DNA of 64,000 nt, from NCBI GenBank assembly GCA_002733575.1, contig NVWB01000012.1, positions 1 through 64,000 of the forward strand, written 5' to 3'. A model generated the notes under the pieces. That model was not told the DNA's origin. It did no database searches and saw nothing but the letters and a program-made list of their open reading frames with translations. The position numbers and the translations under genes are program-made. Source of the stretch: Blastopirellula sp. (GTDB lineage Bacteria; Planctomycetota; Planctomycetia; Pirellulales; Pirellulaceae). Shown here piece by piece: positions 38,906-47,007 of this stretch; positions within the stretch are counted from its first letter, which is position 1; every line of letters starts with the position of its first letter.

Positions 38906-39981
38906 ATGAAAACTATTGCTGCCCTTTTACTTCTGTTTCTCACTGCGGGCGTAACGGCTGCGGAAAAGCCGGCCAATTCTGTTGATAAGGAATCCGAACT
39001 GGGTTCTGTTTTTTTAGTTTGATCGTTCTGCCAGACACGCAAGGCTACGCGGATGTCCGGCATAAAGAAACACAGAAGCACTGGCCGAGTATTGGGGATC
39101 AACGTTCCTGCTTCTTTGAACATACCGAGTGGATTAAGAAAAATAAGCAGAAGATGAACATCGTTATGGCGGTTCATGTCGGAGACATTACCCAATCCGA
39201 GCACGAGGAAGAATGGAAGATCGCCGATGCTGCTTTCAAAACGATTGATAACCATGTTCCCTACATCTTGTGCTCAGGAAATCATGATATGGGTTACTCA
39301 CCCGAACACCGAAAGACCAGCCTCTCGCGCACGAGCCATTTTGGTTCCTATTTTCCTCCGTCGCGTTTTACGAAGAACCCTTTGTATGATCCTCATTTCG
39401 GCAAGGATAAAAGTCTGCATTTTTATGAAGAGGGGGAGATCGAAAACTACTACCTGTTTCTAAATGCAGGGGGGATGAAGTTTCTGATCCTCACGCTGGA
39501 ATTCAAACCTCGGGACCAAACCCTGGCATGGGCGAATGAGGTGGTTGCCGCGCATCCCGATTGCCGGACCATCGTTGTGACCCACAGCTATCTCACGAGA
39601 AATAAGGGACAACTGTCGGGTGCTGATAATTATGGGGTAAAAGGGAATTCAGGAAAATCAATCTGGGAGAAGTTCGTCAGTCAACACAAGAACATATTCT
39701 TGGTCCTTTCAGGGCATGCCATGGAGAATCTTCTGACCAGCCAAGGCAAGCATGGAAACACGGTACACCAGGTTCAGGCCGACTATTGGTATTTTGATCT
39801 TCCCAAGATCAAGGCCGGAAGCGGTTTCTTGCGCATCATGACATTTCGTCCTGACAAGAACACGATTGAAGTCCAGACCTATTCGCCTGTGCTCGACGAA
39901 TTTCTCGTACGCCCTAAAAGCAAGTTCTGGCTGGACTACAACATGTCGAGCCCAGTAGGGTCCGCTTCTGCGGACCAGTGA
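38906..39981 (+). pseudogene. Secreted metallophosphoesterase split by a one-base frameshift
   Basis: A frame starting at ATG 38906 encodes a signal peptide (KTIAALLLLFLTAGVTAAE) but stops at 39022. The rest of the protein is in another frame from 39019. Adding one T to the T7 run at 39009-39015 joins them through GSVFFSLIVLPDTQG. The body has calcineurin-like motifs PDTQ, HVGD, GNHD, THSY and SGHA, which bind two metals and cleave phosphoester bonds. The last residues SSPVGSASADQ and the stop codon derive from a palindromic repeat at 39954. Either a true lesion or a homopolymer sequencing error. Confidence 0.8.
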
Positions 39982-40043
39982 ACAGCGTTTTGTTGTCCAC
40001 CAAATTTCCTCGCACATCCTGGTCCGCAATAGCGGACCCTACT
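39954..40043. repeat. Inverted repeat with TAGGGTCCGC hairpin arms
   Basis: The 25-base arms 39954-39978 and 40019-40043 are reverse complements except for the small loop. Each arm is itself a hairpin (GGTCCGC...GCGGACC). The left arm runs into the metallophosphoesterase stop codon. Confidence 0.85.
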
Positions 40044-40062
40044 TCCTTGAAGGAACTCTCCG

Positions 40063-40274
40063 ATGGCTAAGTCAAAACGAAAACTGACTACAGCAGAGAA
40101 GCGAGTTCGTTGCGAGCGGAAAAAGAATTTGAGACCATATTTATCCATGGAAAACAAATACGCATACTTCGAGAGCCAACCATTGATGATATGACAGTGG
40201 ATGAGTTCATTTCTCAAAACGCTGATCCAAGCTGGCTGCATCAAAACGGGAACTGGGAAGATATTCAAGAGTAA
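40063..40274 (+). pseudogene. Small basic protein gene with a one-base frameshift
   Basis: From ATG 40063 the frame gives MAKSKRKLTTAEKRVRCERKK, then stops soon after. One base over, the frame continues as KEFETIFIHGKQIRIL, REPTIDDMTVDEFI and NADPSWLHQNGNWED up to 40274. Restoring one A in the A5 run at 40120-40124 makes one protein of about 70 residues. The pattern (Lys-rich start, then DGxxVDEFI..NADPxWLHQN..W) resembles small planctomycete proteins I have seen, but I know no function. Confidence 0.65.
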
Positions 40275-40329
40275 TAATGAACCTCCTTTAAGCACTTCAA
40301 CTAAATCCCATAAGAATTCTGCAATTTAG

Positions 40330-40358
40330 TTGACCCCTGTTTCTGGGTGGCATATAAT
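40330..40358 (+). promoter_or_regulatory. Strong sigma-70-type promoter
   Basis: TTGACC (40330-40335), a 17-base spacer and TATAAT (40353-40358) precede the gene at 40455 by about 97 bases. AAGGAG lies just before that start codon. Confidence 0.65.
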
Positions 40359-40454
40359 CGCCCTTTTGAGAAGGGTCAATTTTTCATTCAACCTAACACT
40401 TAGGTTTCTCTTTTCTTCTACATTGATTGTTCGATCATCAAGGAGCGGTAGGTT

Positions 40455-42944
40455 ATGAGTCAAGGAAATTCCAAGCAACCAGCATCTAAGGGTAAATACA
40501 AAAAAGCCATTAACATCGCTTGTGGCGTGGTTGCTATGAGTGCTGCGATTGTTTTTGTCATGGCTTCGGTTTTTGCATTGTTGAGTTCAGACCCCGATGT
40601 TGCTGAGAACAATCAACAACCGGATGCCAGCGGTGGATCGAGCTCAGCAACTGCCAAGAAAAAAGTGATCACCGGTTTAGTGACCATGGCCGACACAAAA
40701 AAACCGGTAGCTGGTGCCCAAGTTCGTCTGCTGACAAAACCTGAAGGTGAAGAGCATGCGACGACTCAGGTTGCAATCACCGATGCGAAAGGGGTCTTCA
40801 TCTTCGATGAAATTGGCGAAGGAAACACCCGAGTGATGGGCTACTACAAGGAATATGCTTCGAGAGCAAAACGCTACCAAGGCCAAGGAGTGTGGCCTAA
40901 CAAACAAAATTTAGTCGTTCCCCTGTTTAAAGTTCCTTCGATCAAAGTCAGGGTTATCTCTAGCAAAACAAAGCAGCCGATAAGTGGTGCCACTGTACAA
41001 AATGTTTGGACTGACGCAGAGAAAAACTATCAGACCGATGAGAACGGCGAGGTGGTGATCCATGGTCTGACACCAGAAATGTGGACCATCCAGGTAAACC
41101 AGCCAAGTTATGCTAGTCAAACCAAAGAGATCACATTGAAAGGTACTGGAACAACCGACTTACTTTTTGAAGTAGAACAAGGGGCGGTACTCATGGGCGA
41201 AGTGGTCGATGAACAGGGGGCCGGGATTAGCGGTGTGAGTATTGATCTCATTCGAGATCGTATCAAACATGTAGGTTCAATCAAAAGTGATGCGAATGGG
41301 AAATTTATATTTCCCTATGTGCCTATCTCGGACCTTAATGTTCATTGCTATAAAGATGGTTTCATTGAATCACAAGAAAAGGTTTCAATAACGACTAAAC
41401 CAGGGAGTCAACAGAAATTAAAATTAACACTAGAGAAACGACCCTATGGTGGTTTTGTTCGGGGCATTGTCACTGATGCCGACGGCCAAGTGATTGTTGG
41501 TGCTGAAATAACCAACAAAGGTCGCTCGTCCCGAGATATTCGGAAAGCGATCTCAGACAACTACGGGGCATTTCAGTTAGACGATGTTTTTGAGGGAGGA
41601 GCACTAGGGCACGAGCTGATTGTTAAAGCAAAAGGCTTTGCACCAAAAGTAGTTAAATTTAATCCAGGAAAACGGGAATCATCTGCCGATCTGAAAATCA
41701 TCTTAGAACAAGGCCATAGCATTCAAGGTCTTGTGGTTGATGAAGCAGGAGTCGGAATCCCGGAGGTGTTCATTTCTTATCCTGGAAGAGCCTTGCCTGG
41801 ATTAAGTGGAAGAACAAAAACCGATCAGCAAGGGAAATTCTCCATCGATTCCCTCCCGGCTAAATGCACTTTTCACATGAGCAAAGCAGGCTACTCTTCC
41901 ATTGAGTCAAATACACTAGAGCTCGATAGTAATCAGGTAGTGAAAGTTACCATGCTCTCGCCTGGGATGATTCGCGGACGAGTAGTTGATAGTATTACCG
42001 GGAAAACGGTGAGCCCTTTTGTGGTCAAAGTGACATTTTCTCCTGATAGGATGCCAGATGATCCAAGAGGCGGCTTAAGCTCATCGGTAGTGACTAGAGA
42101 TGGTCAGAAGTTTTCAAAAAAGGATGGGAAATTTCAGATAGGCAAATTCATGCGAAACATGGCCCTTCAAGTGACCGTACTGGCCGATGGTTATCATCAA
42201 AGGGTGGAACGCCGCGTTGTGGCCGAAGGGGCAGCTGAGGCAACGGTCATTGAATATCAATTGACACCCATCGACGAGTCGACCCTGCTCAGTTTTTCAG
42301 GTCAACTTGTCAATAAGAAAGCCGAGCCAATTGCAGGGGCCGAGTTGCGTTTGATCGTGGCGAACGGTCGATCCAACGATCAGATGAGGTCTCCTTTAAG
42401 ATGGGAGATGTTGCCTTATCGCTGGTATGAGATTCAAAGAGACCAGATTCAACGAATGGCTGAAGTGAAACAATTTCTGAGTGTGGTGTCGGATGAGAAT
42501 GGCAAGTTTCAGTTTGACCGCGTCTTCCCCAGTAAACATATCGATTTGGCCTACTGGGGCGATGGGGTATCGCAGGGGCAACTCTCTCAGTTAGAAAATA
42601 TGACTGAGCACGAGAGGAGCGAGATCAAGCTCATTATTGTTACGCCAGGCAGATTAGTAGGGAAGATCGATAGAGAAATCTATCCAACAGTCAAGATGAT
42701 CACGCTGTACGGGTCGGGTTACCAAACGAGTTTTAATAATTCGATCGCTTCTTCTGAGAACTCGTTCGATCTTCCCAACATTCCCCCTGGAGAATATCAA
42801 CTACGACTGGATGCTTACGAAAGAGATTCTGAAAACTCAATGATATTCCGAACTCGCAGCGTCAAAGAGCTCACGGTTGAAATCAAATCTGGTGAGACCT
42901 TAGAGCTTGATCTAGGGTTTGAAAGTAACAAACCGGCGTCCTAG
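40455..42944 (+). CDS. Membrane-anchored protein with carboxypeptidase-regulatory-like repeats
   Basis: The 829-residue protein has one N-terminal membrane helix (about residues 20-43) and then a long extracytoplasmic region. It contains repeated beta-sandwich units of the carboxypeptidase-regulatory type: KPVAGAQVRL, KQPISGATVQN, GAGISGVSIDL, QVIVGAEITNKGR, GVGIPEVFISYPG and EPIAGAELRL, each followed by a DxxGxF segment. The repeat region aligns throughout with the C-terminal 770 residues of the BlaR1-type protein at 47008 (for example PSIKVRVIS/PSIKVKVIS and DENGEVVIHGLTPEMW/DADGEVTLFGLTPEQW). It lacks the protease part, so it may be a structural or decoy relative of that sensor. Confidence 0.8.
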   Translation: MSQGNSKQPASKGKYKKAINIACGVVAMSAAIVFVMASVFALLSSDPDVAENNQQPDASGGSSSATAKKKVITGLVTMADTKKPVAGAQVRLLTKPEGEEHATTQVAITDAKGVFIFDEIGEGNTRVMGYYKEYASRAKRYQGQGVWPNKQNLVVPLFKVPSIKVRVISSKTKQPISGATVQNVWTDAEKNYQTDENGEVVIHGLTPEMWTIQVNQPSYASQTKEITLKGTGTTDLLFEVEQGAVLMGEVVDEQGAGISGVSIDLIRDRIKHVGSIKSDANGKFIFPYVPISDLNVHCYKDGFIESQEKVSITTKPGSQQKLKLTLEKRPYGGFVRGIVTDADGQVIVGAEITNKGRSSRDIRKAISDNYGAFQLDDVFEGGALGHELIVKAKGFAPKVVKFNPGKRESSADLKIILEQGHSIQGLVVDEAGVGIPEVFISYPGRALPGLSGRTKTDQQGKFSIDSLPAKCTFHMSKAGYSSIESNTLELDSNQVVKVTMLSPGMIRGRVVDSITGKTVSPFVVKVTFSPDRMPDDPRGGLSSSVVTRDGQKFSKKDGKFQIGKFMRNMALQVTVLADGYHQRVERRVVAEGAAEATVIEYQLTPIDESTLLSFSGQLVNKKAEPIAGAELRLIVANGRSNDQMRSPLRWEMLPYRWYEIQRDQIQRMAEVKQFLSVVSDENGKFQFDRVFPSKHIDLAYWGDGVSQGQLSQLENMTEHERSEIKLIIVTPGRLVGKIDREIYPTVKMITLYGSGYQTSFNNSIASSENSFDLPNIPPGEYQLRLDAYERDSENSMIFRTRSVKELTVEIKSGETLELDLGFESNKPAS

Positions 42945-43022
42945 ATAACTTTGAATTCGTTCATTATTAAAGATGCTCCGAATCCTCAATGTGATTTTAA
43001 TCAGAAAACGAATTGTTAAATT

Positions 43023-44168
43023 ATGAGCGAAGAATCTACAGAACAATCATCATCGAAGAGTAACTATTCGAGAATGATCAATATCTCTGCATTTCTCCTT
43101 ACCATCTGCGTCCTCGGCTGCGGAGGCGAAGATCCAGTGACGGAAGCGCCGTTACTTTCACTGCAATTTAAAAAACCTTCTACTCCGAATAAAAAATTTG
43201 AGGGGAACGATTTATCGACCTATGATGCCAAGGTTCTTGCCTCAGAAGCATATCAGTCTGTTCTAAAAAAAGAATATGACAAGGCAGTCCAGTTTCAGTA
43301 TTGGTCTGTTGCAAATACCGATGGTGAAGAGGGACTCTATAACTTGGCCTGTTATTACTCCTTGAAAACCGATGTTGAAGCTAGTTTCTATTGGATGAAA
43401 ATTGCGGCACAAAAAGAAGGGGTCGATGCTGATTGGGCTGTTGATGATCCTGATCTAAGAAGTATACGACGGGACTCTCGCTGGCCGTATGTTCGTCAGT
43501 ATCTCCGTAAGTACAACCAATATTGGTCTATTAGCGATATTCAAGAAACGACGCTGATTGTGCCTGCCGGTTACGACGGTATTTCTGAAATTCCAGTCAT
43601 GATAGGACTACACGGCATGGGCAGCCGGGCCAAAAGCTTTGTCGATGAAGACTATCAGGAATATGCGGATGAATTGAATATTGCATTTGTTGGCGTCAGT
43701 GGAACCGTACCGCGTGGCCCTACCAGTTTTGTGTGGAGTGAAGATCACGAAAAAGATTTACAACGGGTGAATCGAGCACTACGAGAAGTGAGTGATCGAT
43801 TGAAACCGGCGAAAGGCAAGTTGATTCTGTTTGGCTTCTCGCAAGGTGCCATGATGTCGGCTGAAATCGCAGCACGTCATCCTGACGATTATGCCGGTGC
43901 CATTATTATGTCTCCCGGCGGTGGATTCAGTCCTGCAACTGGCAGGCTCTCGGCAGAAGAAGCCCACAAACGGCAAGGGTACATTGTGGTGTGTGGGGCG
44001 GAAGAGCATCCCGGTAATGTCTCAAATACCAGAAAATATGCCAGTCACATGAAACGCTTAAACGCACGGGTCAAAGAACGCTTGTATCAAGACGTGTCCG
44101 ACCACGCATTTCCGCCAGACTATTACGAGCAACTGCCAAGCTGGATTGAATTTATTTTAGATGAATAG
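43023..44168 (+). CDS. Lipoprotein alpha/beta hydrolase with TPR-like N-terminus
   Basis: In this 381-residue protein an N-terminal helix ends in the lipobox VLGC (Cys about residue 36). Residues about 70-140 look like TPR helices (EGLYNLACYYSLKTDVEASFYWMKIA). The hydrolase domain contains IPVMIGLHGMGS, the nucleophile motif GFSQGA and a terminal DHAF with the catalytic His, like phospholipase/carboxylesterase or polyhydroxybutyrate depolymerase relatives. Substrate unknown. It follows the repeat protein by 78 bases on the same strand and could be in the same operon. Confidence 0.75.
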   Translation: MSEESTEQSSSKSNYSRMINISAFLLTICVLGCGGEDPVTEAPLLSLQFKKPSTPNKKFEGNDLSTYDAKVLASEAYQSVLKKEYDKAVQFQYWSVANTDGEEGLYNLACYYSLKTDVEASFYWMKIAAQKEGVDADWAVDDPDLRSIRRDSRWPYVRQYLRKYNQYWSISDIQETTLIVPAGYDGISEIPVMIGLHGMGSRAKSFVDEDYQEYADELNIAFVGVSGTVPRGPTSFVWSEDHEKDLQRVNRALREVSDRLKPAKGKLILFGFSQGAMMSAEIAARHPDDYAGAIIMSPGGGFSPATGRLSAEEAHKRQGYIVVCGAEEHPGNVSNTRKYASHMKRLNARVKERLYQDVSDHAFPPDYYEQLPSWIEFILDE

Positions 44169-44207
44169 GCATGAGCATTCCGACCATCGCAATTAAACCC
44201 GACTGAA

Positions 44208-44927
44208 ATGTTGAAGCGTTATCAAGAAGTGAATTTAATGAAATTTATTTCAGCCATATTTTCTTGGATTCTTGAGGAACTGCAATGGCGATTTCGTCAA
44301 TTGCTATGGCGATCATTCGGATCGGAGTTTGAAAAAACGAAAGCGGAATGGCAAGCAGAAAGATTGGAACTGCGATCAGCTATAAAATACGCTAAGGAAA
44401 GTGGAGCAATTGTGGAGCTTGTCGTGATTCCTCGCAAGCTAAAGCTAACTGCTTTCTATCCGAATAAATGTCACAAAAAAGATTTCAATGGAGTACCAAC
44501 GAATGTTTCCTATTCCTCCTGGATTGGTTTTGCTTATTTTCCATTTTTGAAAAAGCATTTGCTGATCAGTGTCTCGGTATGTGACACCAAGCCGACTGAG
44601 TTTCAAATGCAATTTTTGAAAAGCCTGGTGCTTGAGAAACGTGATCTCCGCAAGCACATTAATGGCAAGATCTACGAATACTATCAAAGTGAAGTGTACG
44701 GCAATCGAACCATCATTGATTGGGATTTTCAAGACATCACTGAAAAATGCGTTCCTAAAATCACAGAACCCTCTCAACTCTGGAAGCTTATCTCGGACCC
44801 TGGAATTGATAGCGTTGATGAGGAGGCCAATCAGTTTACTCTAGGTTTTAGATGCTCCTGGGAAGATGATAAACGATTGAAAGTTAAATTGAAGGATTGG
44901 GAAGTTATCAACATCTGGTCATTCTGA
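44208..44927 (+). CDS. Hypothetical protein with C-terminal DUF6985-like end
   Basis: The 239-residue protein has a hydrophobic, amphipathic N-terminus (FISAIFSWILEELQWRFRQL) and a charged helical stretch at about 42-65. The last 40 residues (NQFTLGFRCSWEDDKRLKVKLKDWEVINIW) resemble the end of DUF6985 proteins, seen as possible immunity proteins; this link is weak. ATG 44238, ten codons later, is an equal start candidate. It lies 40 bases after the hydrolase gene on the same strand. Confidence 0.55.
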   Translation: MLKRYQEVNLMKFISAIFSWILEELQWRFRQLLWRSFGSEFEKTKAEWQAERLELRSAIKYAKESGAIVELVVIPRKLKLTAFYPNKCHKKDFNGVPTNVSYSSWIGFAYFPFLKKHLLISVSVCDTKPTEFQMQFLKSLVLEKRDLRKHINGKIYEYYQSEVYGNRTIIDWDFQDITEKCVPKITEPSQLWKLISDPGIDSVDEEANQFTLGFRCSWEDDKRLKVKLKDWEVINIWSF

Positions 44928-45068
44928 TTTATTTACCATGGTTTTTCTGACAAATTCCTGGCACTCACTGTAATCACTTCCTACAATCAAACCAGGACCA
45001 GAACAGAGAAGCGGCGTTTCGACTTAATCTGAATTTCATGTTAATTTTCAGTGGTGAAGGAGAACTCC

Positions 45069-46301
45069 ATGTCGCTCAAATATCTATTCGGAATCACAGC
45101 ATTTTGCGCAGTCATCGCCTGGTGTGCATCGCAGTATGGGTACAGCAGCATTCCATTTTGGATTACTTTAGCCTTGTCACTCGCTATCTCCGGGGTGTTT
45201 GTCATTCTGGCACGCAATGAGAAGACAAAACGATACAGCTACTTAGCTCCGCTGCCACTTATCTTTTTCTGTATCATTCCAATTGCTTCGTTCTCACAGA
45301 TCCTCAACCTCGTCTTGCTCGTAACGTTCAGTGGTTACCTTGCAGCAAGACCTGTGTTCGCCACGAAAGATTTATGCGCGTTTATGATGGTCTTTTGTGG
45401 GGTCTCTCAAGTGCTTGGCACACTGCCTGGAAGAGCGGAAGTAAAAGATTTGATGGCAATGCGTGCAGCCTATCCGATTGTCTCACTCGAAGACCGTTTA
45501 GCGTATGAAAATCAGGTCACTGCAATTCAATCAGATGAGCCGCTTAGTCTGAGTGCCGAGGTATTGTTGCAGTTGACTGATGTGGAAAGTAACTCGGATG
45601 GACATAGCAGGCGAACTTATGATCTGAAAAGAATACATAGCGAACAATACGAGCAGTTTGTTCGATCTGCGGGCTTTGGAGTCTCTCGCATGCGACGTCC
45701 CTATATGGGGTCTCTCACGCTTCCACCGATTCAAAATATCACGTTTAATCACATCACCGATCCTGAAGCAGAAAGCGTTTATCCTTACTGGGATGCCATG
45801 TTTCAGTTGAGCGCTTCTTCGAACATCGATGATTTGCATCAAATTAGTCAGATCGATTTTTTAGATCCTGACGGGTACGGTGCTTTCTTTGAAAAGGAAA
45901 ATAAAGTTGCAGGGTTCACAGAGCATAGTTTTCACTATTCACCACGGGAAGGAATGGACGAACCCGGTCACTGGAAGATCGACCGACTAGAGTTAGTCAG
46001 CCTACTCAAATTTTCTGAACCGCAGGTCTATGTGCTCGATCACTTGCCGCGAATGGATCAACTCAAAGCTGACAAGGTGCCGACGCGGGCTCTGAACGAG
46101 TTTGAACTCGGTGCGTTAGATCAGCTTTGGACCGAACAAGACCTTGTGATTTCCAACAACAAAAACCACTACCAAATGCTCGGCTCATTAAGGGCCGCAA
46201 AAAAATGCCTAGAGTGTCATCAAGTAGAACGCGGGACTCTACTCGGAGCCTTCACCTACCATATTCAACACTTGCCGCCGGAAGACATAGACAAAAATTA
46301 A
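45069..46301 (+). CDS. Membrane protein with a CxxCH haem-binding motif, hypothetical
   Basis: This 410-residue protein has four or five hydrophobic segments in the first 120 residues, then a soluble region. KKCLECHQVERGTLLGAF near residue 380 carries a CxxCH motif like c-type cytochromes and may bind haem. ATG 45069 is preceded by GAAGGAGAACTCC, better than the GTG at 45051. The last codons (DIDKN) and stop lie in the flank of repeat copy B. It might sense redox state or pass electrons at the membrane; that is inference. Confidence 0.65.
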   Translation: MSLKYLFGITAFCAVIAWCASQYGYSSIPFWITLALSLAISGVFVILARNEKTKRYSYLAPLPLIFFCIIPIASFSQILNLVLLVTFSGYLAARPVFATKDLCAFMMVFCGVSQVLGTLPGRAEVKDLMAMRAAYPIVSLEDRLAYENQVTAIQSDEPLSLSAEVLLQLTDVESNSDGHSRRTYDLKRIHSEQYEQFVRSAGFGVSRMRRPYMGSLTLPPIQNITFNHITDPEAESVYPYWDAMFQLSASSNIDDLHQISQIDFLDPDGYGAFFEKENKVAGFTEHSFHYSPREGMDEPGHWKIDRLELVSLLKFSEPQVYVLDHLPRMDQLKADKVPTRALNEFELGALDQLWTEQDLVISNNKNHYQMLGSLRAAKKCLECHQVERGTLLGAFTYHIQHLPPEDIDKN

Positions 46302-46462
46302 CACTACCAACAGCCATTTTTGGGTGCCACTGGCTTCGCCAGTGAGAATCTCGTATCTACTCGTCCATTCAATTTCATGGAACACAACGGACCAGCTTGT
46401 GCTAAAATCTACATGACCTGAGTTCAAATGTTGCACACACTGGCGGAGCCAGTGGCACCCGG
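46284..46462. repeat. Dispersed inverted-repeat element, copy B
   Basis: The ends TGGGTGCCACTGGCTTCGCC (from 46321) and ACTGGCGGAGCCAGTGGCAC (to 46460) mirror each other. The inner part GAATCTCGTATCTACTCGTC matches copy C closely. The left flank from about 46284 (ACAAAAATTAACACTACCAA) is shared with copies C and D and includes the stop codon of the preceding gene. It fills part of a 284-base gap; the rest holds the blaI promoter. Confidence 0.85.
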
Positions 46463-46521
46463 CGAATTCACCTGATCTTCATTTCGCTTCTACTTCTTAT
46501 GGTAAATATCTAAAAACTCTA

Positions 46522-46555
46522 TTGACTACTGCCTTTTCATCCGCTACATTGTGTA
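46522..46555 (+). promoter_or_regulatory. blaI promoter with BlaI-type operator
   Basis: TTGACT (46522-46527), a 17-base spacer and TACATT (46545-46550) form a promoter. The -10 box is part of TACATTGTGTA, a TACA/TGTA dyad like the operators of BlaI, MecI and CopY repressors. TGTAAC words follow at 46552 and 46569. Self-repression of the blaI-blaR1 unit is likely. Confidence 0.6.
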
Positions 46556-46585
46556 ACATTATACGCTGTAACGGAAGGAATTCAC

Positions 46586-47005
46586 ATGTCAAAACAATCG
46601 AAACAGCCGCTAAGTGACTTGGAAAACAAGGTCATGGATGCTGCTTGGGCCGCAGGCTCAGTCACGGCAGACCAAGTTCGGATGGCCCTGGAGCCAGAGC
46701 AGAGCCTTAAAGATTCGACGATACGCACCGTGCTGCGGCGTCTGGAAGAGAAGGGCTACGTCACGCATGTTGTCGAAGGTCGGACTTATATCTACACGCC
46801 AACAGGCGGGGCCCAGGCAGTCGCCGCAGATGCTGTGCGTGGCATTATCGACCGGTTCTGCAAAGGTTCTGTCGAAGACCTGCTGCTTGGTCTGATCGAC
46901 CGAGAAGTGGTATCGCACGAAGAACTATCACGACTTGCCCAGCGGATTGCCAAGAGTAAAGAGAATACGCCTGAAACTAAACCGACTCGAAAGAAAAGGA
47001 ATTAA
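46586..47005 (+). CDS. blaI: BlaI/MecI/CopY-family repressor
   Basis: A 139-residue winged-helix protein with LSDLENKVMDAAW, the recognition region KDSTIRTVLRRLEEKGYVTH and a helical dimerisation part DAVRGIIDRFCKGSVEDLLLGLI, a pattern specific to BlaI. GGAAGGA precedes the ATG. Cognate BlaR1 proteases cut such repressors within this tail. It starts an operon: the BlaR1-type gene begins two bases after its stop. The name is by family; no beta-lactamase gene is nearby, so the signal is likely different. Confidence 0.93.
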   Translation: MSKQSKQPLSDLENKVMDAAWAAGSVTADQVRMALEPEQSLKDSTIRTVLRRLEEKGYVTHVVEGRTYIYTPTGGAQAVAADAVRGIIDRFCKGSVEDLLLGLIDREVVSHEELSRLAQRIAKSKENTPETKPTRKKRN

Positions 47006-47007
47006 CC

